In this document: piece after piece, positions 1-6,144 of the stretch
Layout: every line of letters starts with the position of its first letter
How positions within the stretch are numbered: position 1 is the first letter of the stretch
Source of the DNA: a bacterium
GTDB lineage: Bacteria; Armatimonadota; Fimbriimonadia; Fimbriimonadales; JBAXQP01
DNA length: 10,562 nt
Assembly (NCBI GenBank): GCA_037131655.1
Contig: JBAXQP010000072.1
Location: 1-10,562, forward strand
Direction of reading: 5' to 3'
Notes under the pieces: generated by a model
The model's input: only the letters and a program-made list of their open reading frames with translations
What the model was told of the DNA's origin: nothing
The model's database searches: none
Made by a program: the position numbers and the translations under genes

Positions 1-1602
1 GCTGAGCAGAAAGGGAATATGGTCGTTGTCCAAGCTGAGTTAAACAACACGGTTCAGCCTGAATATTCCTCATGGACAGCAGCGCTCATCTCCAATATCA
101 AGCCATCGGGAGTGGCTATCGGCGAGAATATCGTTGGTCCCGAGAGAACGGCAGGTAATGGTATCTCAGCCATCCTAAAGTTCCCTCTCGATCTTCAACC
201 GGACGGAAGTGTGAGACTTGTAATTGGCGGTGACCTATCAGACCCCAATAAGGCTAAAGAAGTCGTCACGCGCGTAATGGCCAATTACGACAGTTTCTAC
301 AAAGAGAAGATGGATTGGTATAACCATATCGCGACCAACCTGACGAACGTGGATACCCCCGAACCAGTGCTCAACGATGCTTGGTTCTGGAGCAAAATGA
401 GTTTGGACTGGATGACTACCACTTCCCCCATATTAGGCACAGGCGTGGTGGCGGGTTATCAGGATTTCCCGTGGTATTTCGGCGGAGACACGGACGTCTC
501 GATTCCAGGCATGCTGATGGCGGGTTTGCATGAACAGGCAAAGGCAGCGCTGCTGATATTCGCGCCTATCGGTAAAGTCTCTCGGGGCCGGATACCCCAT
601 GAACTCATTCCGAACGGCTCTATCTACAGCCACGGCCACATCATGGAAACCACGCTTTGGGTCAAAGCAATATGGGAAACCTATATGTGGACCGGAGACG
701 ACAAGTTTTTGAAGGAGCTGTACCCCATCTGCATTGACGGCATGTTGGACTACGTCCTATCGCAGCCGAGTAGAGACGGTTTCATCCTGATGGAATATGA
801 AGACTTACCTAACAGCAAGCGCGACAAAACGTGCCCTGCATATATCATTTCCGGCCTGGATGCCTTGGGTAAGATGGCCGTTAGGCTGGGCGATGCGGAA
901 ACCGCTAAGAAGTGCGCCTTTGAGAACGCTAAGTTCCGCTCACAGGTCGAGGATTTCTTCTGGAGTGAAGAATTCGGGGTCTATGCCACTTTCATCGATG
1001 ATGACAATAAGCCATTGCTGCGCGATGACCGCGGTTGGCCCGCAGGCACATTCTGCGCGCCGGCGAGCGTAGCTTACGCAATGGCAGGAGATGCGTCACG
1101 AGTCAATCGGGCGCTCGATTATCTTGAACGACCCGAATACAACTCCGACTGGGGCCTTTATCTGAGCTGGAATAAAGACTGCCTGATGCCGATTACCCAC
1201 GGCCAGGCAGCTATCGGCGAGTTCAACTATAACCGTCTTGAACAGGGTATGCGCTACGTTCGGGATATCGCGAAAACGACGCATCACTTCATGCCCGGCG
1301 CTTTGCCCGAATACACGACGCCTGATGGCGATCCGACGAAGTTTGACCCGATCTGGTGCTTCTGTCAGCTTTGGTCTGCGGCTAATTTAACCGAAGGGAT
1401 GATGTGGGGCCTCCTGCATATCGAGCCTGACGCGGCTCGTAAGACCGTCACAATAACCCCAAGGCTGCCCAAGGGCTGGGATCGTATGGAGTTCACGAAC
1501 ATCATAGTTGGCGACACCCGATTTAACGTGAAAGTGGAAGGCGGCACTACTACCGTCACTTCAGTCAGTGGCCCCGAGTTGGACATAACCGTAAAGGAAT
1601 AG
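1..1602 (+). CDS. Six-hairpin glycosidase, GDE C-terminal/amylo-alpha-1,6-glucosidase-like (5' partial)
   Basis: Probably hydrolyses alpha-linked glycans or trims oligosaccharides; the exact substrate is unknown. The reading frame stays open from base 1 (residues A-E-Q-K-G-N precede the first ATG at 19), so the N-terminus lies outside the window. Counting from ATG 19, residues 1-75 look like the end of an N-terminal beta-sandwich. Residues 85-465 form an alpha-helical barrel with PWYFGGDTD (151-159, D157 a candidate acid), GRIPHEL (190-196, E195), WTGDDKF (224-230), GWPAGTFCAP (339-348) and GALPEY (427-432, E431). A C-terminal beta-sandwich follows (about 468-527), with the ITPRLPKGWD motif (479-488) common in GDE_C, GH78 and related enzymes. 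Assignment to the six-hairpin superfamily is fairly firm; the choice among GH133-like, GH63, GH78 or GH116-like families is not. It heads a tight gene set with the phosphoesterase 4 bp downstream. Confidence 0.75.
   Translation, partial: AEQKGNMVVVQAELNNTVQPEYSSWTAALISNIKPSGVAIGENIVGPERTAGNGISAILKFPLDLQPDGSVRLVIGGDLSDPNKAKEVVTRVMANYDSFYKEKMDWYNHIATNLTNVDTPEPVLNDAWFWSKMSLDWMTTTSPILGTGVVAGYQDFPWYFGGDTDVSIPGMLMAGLHEQAKAALLIFAPIGKVSRGRIPHELIPNGSIYSHGHIMETTLWVKAIWETYMWTGDDKFLKELYPICIDGMLDYVLSQPSRDGFILMEYEDLPNSKRDKTCPAYIISGLDALGKMAVRLGDAETAKKCAFENAKFRSQVEDFFWSEEFGVYATFIDDDNKPLLRDDRGWPAGTFCAPASVAYAMAGDASRVNRALDYLERPEYNSDWGLYLSWNKDCLMPITHGQAAIGEFNYNRLEQGMRYVRDIAKTTHHFMPGALPEYTTPDGDPTKFDPIWCFCQLWSAANLTEGMMWGLLHIEPDAARKTVTITPRLPKGWDRMEFTNIIVGDTRFNVKVEGGTTTVTSVSGPELDITVKE
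1593..1598 (+). promoter_or_regulatory. Ribosome binding site of the metallophosphoesterase gene
   Basis: AAAGGA lies 8 bases before the ATG at 1607 and overlaps the last codons of the upstream glycosidase gene. It supports that start and indicates translation as part of a shared transcript. Confidence 0.7.
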
Positions 1603-1606
1603 TCGA

Positions 1607-2344
1607 ATGCAAATTGTAGTCGTAGCCGATATACACGCCAACTATCGCGCGTTGAAAGCCGTTTTAGATAAGTACGAGAAAGCTGATGAGGTTTGGTGCC
1701 TTGGCGATATCGTCATGTGCGGCCCAATGCCTCAAACCTGTACAAAGCTAATCCGCGATCGATGCCGATACTCGGTGTTGGGCAACCACGATTCGGCACA
1801 CGTGTCGCTGGTTAGACAAATTCCACAGGTCTGTCATGACGCCTATCCGCCTGAAGAGTGGCATCTGGAATATTTGGAAAACCTGCCGGTATCGGTGAAA
1901 TTCGAGTCCGACGGCAGATCTTATTATCTTTCGCATGGTGGCGAGGAGCCAATCGATCGCCTTGTGCATTGGTTCAACCGTGAGCATTTTGAGCAGGCGC
2001 TGGAGTTCACCGGAACAGACGCGATTATGATAGGGCACTCTCATGTGGCGATGATCGAAAAGGTTGGGGATAAGTTCCTCATTAACGCAGGTACCGTTGG
2101 CCAGCCGACCGAGGGCGATTATCGGGCCCAGTGTATTGTTATCGAAGACGGCCAATTCCGACTCGATCGGGTTGAATACAATCTGGATGAACTCGCCGAA
2201 GATTATTCCAACTCACTCATGCCAAAAGAGCATGCCGACTATTACTTGCAGTGTACACGCCAAGGTTTTGTCACCAAACACGGCATCCGCCGAGGGCCTC
2301 TTTCCGATTCAGCAATAATTCCCGAAGTGTCAGAGGAAAAATAA
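1607..2344 (+). CDS. Metallophosphoesterase, YfcE/MJ0936 (calcineurin-like) family
   Basis: A 245-residue soluble phosphoesterase, expected to use two divalent metals to hydrolyse phosphodiesters or phosphomonoesters; its substrate cannot be read from the sequence. All signature motifs are present: DIH (D8, H10), GDIVMCGP (33-40, D34), GNHD (59-62), SHGG (109-112, H110), GHSH (143-146) and NAGTVGQP (160-167), the last typical of the small YfcE/MJ0936 branch. The length is somewhat above the 160-200 residues of minimal members; the extra part is a helical acidic C-terminal tail (about 190-245). No signal peptide is seen. It lies 4 bp after the glycosidase stop, and its TAA overlaps the next ATG by one base (TAATG), so it is probably co-translated with its neighbours. 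Its location between two carbohydrate-enzyme genes is unexplained. Confidence 0.9.
   Translation: MQIVVVADIHANYRALKAVLDKYEKADEVWCLGDIVMCGPMPQTCTKLIRDRCRYSVLGNHDSAHVSLVRQIPQVCHDAYPPEEWHLEYLENLPVSVKFESDGRSYYLSHGGEEPIDRLVHWFNREHFEQALEFTGTDAIMIGHSHVAMIEKVGDKFLINAGTVGQPTEGDYRAQCIVIEDGQFRLDRVEYNLDELAEDYSNSLMPKEHADYYLQCTRQGFVTKHGIRRGPLSDSAIIPEVSEEK
2332..2337 (+). promoter_or_regulatory. Ribosome binding site that fixes the esterase start at 2344
   Basis: AGAGGA sits 6 bases before the ATG at 2344. It decides against the longer open frame that begins at 2251, whose first 31 codons only overlap the end of the phosphoesterase gene in another frame and encode a low-complexity basic peptide. Confidence 0.75.
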
Positions 2345-4422
2345 TGAAATACTCGAACCCATATCTTCCCCCATTACTAAAGTTTCTGGATGGGACACCA
2401 GTTAAAACAATTGAAGACTGGGAGAAACGCAGGAGTGAAATCCGAGAGTTGATGTGTCAATACTTTATTGGCACTGTCCCTGATACTCCGCCTGCGTTGC
2501 TTGCTGCCGAAGTGGTTGGCGAAGAAGCAAAAGGCAGCTCGACCATAAAGCGCGTTAAACTTACCTTTGATACTAAGAATAAGTTCAGTTGCGAGCTTAC
2601 ACTTTGGGTTCCTGAAGGTGATGGGCCTTTTCCGGTGGTGATGGTTCAACCGATCGAATACCAATATGGATGGGCAGAAGCAGCGTTGGCGCGAAGGTTT
2701 TTAGTTTGCTTGTATCCCGGTACTGATGGGTTCGATCCGCAGCCGGATTACCCAGGATACGAAAGTGTTTGGCGTCAACTCGTCGTTGAGTATCCCGAAT
2801 TGGTTTGGACGGAGATAAGCGCAAAAGCTTGGTTGGCAGGACGGGCGCTGGATTATCTATTAGACCCCAAGTACGCGACAAAGGCAGCCGTGGGCAAAGT
2901 AGGGATCCTCGGGCACTCTCGACATGGCAAGCAATCGCTAATGGCGGCGGCGATGGATGAGCGGATCACTTCAGTTATGGCGCGCAGCCCAGGTTCGCCG
3001 GGGATTTGTCCTTATCGTTTCACTTCACGCCATAGCTTTGCCGAAACCCCGGAAGATTTCCCTTTTACTTTCCCGCACAACTGGTTCCGACTAGAACTTC
3101 GTGGATTTACCGGAAGAGAGAATGAGCTTCCGATAGATGCGCATGGCTGGGTGGGCTTAATTGCACCGCGGCACTGTATGGTTCATACGGCTCATCATGA
3201 TGGCTGCGACCCGACATTTGCCGCCGAGCAGTCGTATCTTGAAGGCAAGACGGTCTATGAATTTCTAGGAAAGCCGGAGAACTTTCGCCTCGACTACAGA
3301 GAAGGCGCTCATGGCCCCATCACCGATGAGCATCGGCAGCACGATATGGACTGGTTCGAGCACTCATGGGGAATAAAGAAAAAAGAATATCCCGAAGTGC
3401 TCATCCACCATTTTGATTGGAAGCAGTGGAGATCGAAATTATCGGCAGAGGATTTGAAGGTTCCTGAAGGCAAGCGGGAGCGAATTTTGTGGGCGTTAGG
3501 ACAGGAGCCAAAGATTGAATGGGATGGCAATCTCACCTTCACAAGTGATGCAGACAACTTGATGATGGAGCGCCGGCTGGCGGATTGCGGGACTGCCGTC
3601 AGCTTCGGTGAGAACGTGCACGGATATGTCCATTATGATAAGAGTATTAAGGAACCGATGCCGGTGATTATTTGGCTGCATCCTTACTCGTATCATAGCG
3701 GTTGCACCGAGAGCTATGGGGTTCAGGGAATGTCCCTTTATCAGCGTTTTACTGAAGCGGGTTTTTTGGTACTGGGCTTTGACCAAACCGGATGCGGGTT
3801 GCGATTGCTGGAGTGCCAAGATTTTTATCAGAAATACCCCAAGTGGTCGCGCCTTGGGCGGATGGTGCATGACGTAAAATCGGCTGTTGATTTTCTTGTG
3901 GAAGGTAAAGGGATAGCCAAAGAGCCTTTGCCCCCAATCGATAAGAACCGGCTCTTTTGCCTTGGCTATTCGATGGGCGGGATGGTCGGTTTGTATGCGA
4001 CCGCTCTTGATGAGCGTATCAAAGCCGTTTCAGCGTTATGCGCTTTCACCCCGCTTCGCAACGATACGGACCAAAAATCCACTGGCGGCATTCGGCGTTT
4101 GTGGGAACTTCATTCTCTTCAACCGTTGTTAGGCCTCTATAACGGCTGTGAGAACGAGATTCCATACGATTTCGAGGATATTTTCGAGCTAATCGCTCCA
4201 AGACCTTGCCAAGTTACCGCCCCACAGCTCGATCGCGAGGCGGATTTAAAGGATGTTATCTCATGCGTTTCCAAAGCAGGGTCTGCGTGGGCAGTCCATA
4301 AGCTGCCTTATGGACTAAACTTTAATTCGCCTGTTGATTTCAATCGCTTCCAAGCCGACCAGCAACAAAAGTTTATCGAATGGACAAAATGGATGACGAG
4401 CATGGGGATTTTCGGCTCTTAA
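2344..4422 (+). CDS. Tandem alpha/beta-hydrolase: CE15-like domain plus acetyl-xylan-esterase-like domain
   Basis: A 692-residue predicted carbohydrate esterase with two hydrolase domains. Domain 1 (about 1-340) has GHSRHGK (190-196, nucleophile S192), the RALDYL helix (167-172), PIDAHGWVGLIAPRH (263-277) and GAHGP (321-325, candidate catalytic H323). This pattern matches CE15 glucuronoyl esterases, which cleave glucuronate esters joining xylan to lignin. Domain 2 (about 380-692) has an oxyanion-type HPYSYHSG (446-453), FDQTGCG (479-485), GYSMGG (541-546, nucleophile S543) and IAPRP (617-621) followed by candidate acid D630, as in dienelactone-hydrolase or acetyl-xylan-esterase families. In domain 2 no clear catalytic His is seen at the usual C-terminal place; the stretch reads DFNRF (665-669) and H652 is the only nearby candidate. 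No secretion signal is visible, suggesting a cytoplasmic enzyme acting on imported oligosaccharides. Deacylation or uronate de-esterification is inferred; family membership of domain 1 is more secure than its substrate. Confidence 0.8.
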   Translation: MKYSNPYLPPLLKFLDGTPVKTIEDWEKRRSEIRELMCQYFIGTVPDTPPALLAAEVVGEEAKGSSTIKRVKLTFDTKNKFSCELTLWVPEGDGPFPVVMVQPIEYQYGWAEAALARRFLVCLYPGTDGFDPQPDYPGYESVWRQLVVEYPELVWTEISAKAWLAGRALDYLLDPKYATKAAVGKVGILGHSRHGKQSLMAAAMDERITSVMARSPGSPGICPYRFTSRHSFAETPEDFPFTFPHNWFRLELRGFTGRENELPIDAHGWVGLIAPRHCMVHTAHHDGCDPTFAAEQSYLEGKTVYEFLGKPENFRLDYREGAHGPITDEHRQHDMDWFEHSWGIKKKEYPEVLIHHFDWKQWRSKLSAEDLKVPEGKRERILWALGQEPKIEWDGNLTFTSDADNLMMERRLADCGTAVSFGENVHGYVHYDKSIKEPMPVIIWLHPYSYHSGCTESYGVQGMSLYQRFTEAGFLVLGFDQTGCGLRLLECQDFYQKYPKWSRLGRMVHDVKSAVDFLVEGKGIAKEPLPPIDKNRLFCLGYSMGGMVGLYATALDERIKAVSALCAFTPLRNDTDQKSTGGIRRLWELHSLQPLLGLYNGCENEIPYDFEDIFELIAPRPCQVTAPQLDREADLKDVISCVSKAGSAWAVHKLPYGLNFNSPVDFNRFQADQQQKFIEWTKWMTSMGIFGS

Positions 4423-5273
4423 CGTTGTACTCGTTTGTCGACGGCTTCTTGAGTTAGCTTTAGGAATTGCTTTGGCCCCTCGGGGATCCAGCCGCATTGA
4501 GCATACAGACTGTGCGCTTGCTGGAAGCACTCAAGAGCTTTCTGAAGACGACCCTGAAGCCGATAGACTCGGCCTAGTTGGTAGACCGCAAGCTGGTTGC
4601 TTGGGCAATAGTTGACGCTCTTTTCGAGGTAAAGCGCTGTCATTTCTAAGCCTTGTTTGGTAGGCTTGCCTTCCATCAGACCTCCGGGGGTCCGTTCACC
4701 ACGGTAATACATGAATTGGGAGAGCATGAAGTCTATATCCATCGTCTGAACTTCTAAAGGTTCCAATAATCGGCCGCCGGTTGTGGTCTTGTAGGAGGTG
4801 ATCTCAAAGGTTTTTTCGGAATAGATTGGCCTTACATAGATGTAGTCCGGACTTCTAACTAGCAGGCCTTGATCGCGGACCAAAGGGGTGGGTTTGGAGG
4901 CATCGACCAATATATGCCTGCCGGATGAGAGCTTGACGATTACGATTGTATGGCCATTGTTGGAGAATTTGCCCTCAGGCTTTTGATAAACCATCACTAC
5001 ACCGGCCTGCACTCCCATTTCCTGTAGCATCGATGCGATTAACGATGCCTGAAGGAAGCATTGACGCTCGCCGTAGCGCATGACATTTTTGAACTCATAC
5101 CCTCTGACTACGCTAAAACGAGGAATGGTTTTCTTGATTAGTTTATAGAGCCAGATAGCCAGACGAGTTTCATCTTTGCTTCGTTGTCGAATGTCCTCAA
5201 TATTTGCCATCTCTTCGCGCTGTGCTGCCAAAGCTTCGGCTAGTGTATGGTGTTCCATGCCCGGAAGCCGCAT
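4419..5273 (-). CDS. Transglutaminase-like domain protein with C-terminal TPR repeats (probably 5' truncated)
   Basis: 284 residues from the first ATG. Residues about 35-130 carry a transglutaminase/papain-like core: C72 in GERQCFLQASLIASML (helix start), H108 in NNGHTIVIVKL and D124 in HILVDASKP, a plausible Cys-His-Asp triad. Residues about 205-260 contain TPR-like helices (LAVYQLGRVYRLQGRLQKALECF). Such domains act as cysteine proteases, amidases or transglutaminases; the substrate is unknown. The start is doubtful: no spaced Shine-Dalgarno exists, the frame is open back to the palindrome axis 8 bp upstream, and the only in-frame stop before it is created by the axis. The real protein may be longer, possibly with a signal peptide or membrane anchor. 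It converges with the esterase gene, their stops sharing TTAA at 4419-4422. Confidence 0.75.
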   Translation of the reverse strand: MRLPGMEHHTLAEALAAQREEMANIEDIRQRSKDETRLAIWLYKLIKKTIPRFSVVRGYEFKNVMRYGERQCFLQASLIASMLQEMGVQAGVVMVYQKPEGKFSNNGHTIVIVKLSSGRHILVDASKPTPLVRDQGLLVRSPDYIYVRPIYSEKTFEITSYKTTTGGRLLEPLEVQTMDIDFMLSQFMYYRGERTPGGLMEGKPTKQGLEMTALYLEKSVNYCPSNQLAVYQLGRVYRLQGRLQKALECFQQAHSLYAQCGWIPEGPKQFLKLTQEAVDKRVQR

Positions 5274-5292
5274 TCCTGATTAATCAGGAATG
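5271..5292. other. Zero-spacer centre of the palindrome (junction)
   Basis: The symmetry axis falls between 5281 and 5282, inside ATTAAT (5279-5284), itself within TGATTAATCA (5277-5286). No unpaired loop base exists. The segment carries the two divergent ATG codons of the transglutaminase-like gene copies at its edges. The in-frame TAA that appears to end each reading frame upstream of its ATG is formed only across the axis (5281-5283 for the + copy), so it is a product of the junction and not of the native sequence. A short native self-complementary stretch such as TGATTAATCA could have seeded the fold-back, but this cannot be tested here. Confidence 0.9.
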
Positions 5293-6144
5293 CGGCTTCC
5301 GGGCATGGAACACCATACACTAGCCGAAGCTTTGGCAGCACAGCGCGAAGAGATGGCAAATATTGAGGACATTCGACAACGAAGCAAAGATGAAACTCGT
5401 CTGGCTATCTGGCTCTATAAACTAATCAAGAAAACCATTCCTCGTTTTAGCGTAGTCAGAGGGTATGAGTTCAAAAATGTCATGCGCTACGGCGAGCGTC
5501 AATGCTTCCTTCAGGCATCGTTAATCGCATCGATGCTACAGGAAATGGGAGTGCAGGCCGGTGTAGTGATGGTTTATCAAAAGCCTGAGGGCAAATTCTC
5601 CAACAATGGCCATACAATCGTAATCGTCAAGCTCTCATCCGGCAGGCATATATTGGTCGATGCCTCCAAACCCACCCCTTTGGTCCGCGATCAAGGCCTG
5701 CTAGTTAGAAGTCCGGACTACATCTATGTAAGGCCAATCTATTCCGAAAAAACCTTTGAGATCACCTCCTACAAGACCACAACCGGCGGCCGATTATTGG
5801 AACCTTTAGAAGTTCAGACGATGGATATAGACTTCATGCTCTCCCAATTCATGTATTACCGTGGTGAACGGACCCCCGGAGGTCTGATGGAAGGCAAGCC
5901 TACCAAACAAGGCTTAGAAATGACAGCGCTTTACCTCGAAAAGAGCGTCAACTATTGCCCAAGCAACCAGCTTGCGGTCTACCAACTAGGCCGAGTCTAT
6001 CGGCTTCAGGGTCGTCTTCAGAAAGCTCTTGAGTGCTTCCAGCAAGCGCACAGTCTGTATGCTCAATGCGGCTGGATCCCCGAGGGGCCAAAGCAATTCC
6101 TAAAGCTAACTCAAGAAGCCGTCGACAAACGAGTACAACGTTAA
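5290..6144 (+). CDS. Transglutaminase-like/TPR protein, mirror copy
   Basis: Identical in every residue to the copy on the opposite strand of the left arm, with the same C72/H108/D124 candidate triad and C-terminal TPR-like helices. The frame upstream of ATG 5290 reads S-G and then meets TAA at 5281-5283, of which the first base comes from the other arm. The two copies are divergent with only 16 bp between their start codons, which is too short for two promoters and argues that the gene was cut by the junction. Confidence 0.75.
   Translation: MRLPGMEHHTLAEALAAQREEMANIEDIRQRSKDETRLAIWLYKLIKKTIPRFSVVRGYEFKNVMRYGERQCFLQASLIASMLQEMGVQAGVVMVYQKPEGKFSNNGHTIVIVKLSSGRHILVDASKPTPLVRDQGLLVRSPDYIYVRPIYSEKTFEITSYKTTTGGRLLEPLEVQTMDIDFMLSQFMYYRGERTPGGLMEGKPTKQGLEMTALYLEKSVNYCPSNQLAVYQLGRVYRLQGRLQKALECFQQAHSLYAQCGWIPEGPKQFLKLTQEAVDKRVQR

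Larger units (their letters stand above)
1..5281 (+). repeat. Left arm of a perfect 10.56-kb inverted repeat
   Basis: The arm is the exact reverse complement of the other half of the window. The first bases (gctgagcagaaaggg) are mirrored by the last (ccctttctgctcagc). Spot checks near 2341/8222 and 4561/6002 match base for base, and all predicted proteins recur with identical sequence at coordinates obeying i -> 10563-i. There is no divergence and no spacer. Its outer end lies inside a glycosidase reading frame and its inner end lies 8 bp from the apparent start of a transglutaminase-like gene, so neither end looks like a natural element boundary. It most likely reflects a fold-back amplification or assembly artefact. 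Confidence 0.98.

Noticed and set aside
10..21. True start of the glycosidase at ATG 19 behind AAAGGG
   Set aside because: The purine-rich run is only 3 bases from the ATG, the frame is open to the edge, and the protein begins in the middle of a beta-sandwich-like region that should precede the catalytic barrel.
1748..2155. Reverse-strand 135-codon open frame (and mirror at 8408-8815)
   Set aside because: It lies wholly inside the phosphoesterase gene, has no recognisable motif, and the forward frame has all the catalytic motifs; it is a shadow.
2251..2343. Longer start for the tandem esterase at 2251
   Set aside because: The extra 31 codons overlap the end of the phosphoesterase gene in another frame and encode a basic, non-conserved-looking peptide. 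The ATG at 2344 has a well-placed AGAGGA and the usual stop/start overlap.
3496..3870. Reverse-strand 124-codon open frame (and mirror at 6693-7067)
   Set aside because: It is inside the second esterase domain, with no motif or ribosome site; a shadow of the real gene.
5271..5292. Intrinsic terminator or operator at the central inverted repeat
   Set aside because: The symmetry is just the centre of the window-wide palindrome. There is no loop, no GC-rich stem with a T-run, and it lies between start codons rather than gene ends.
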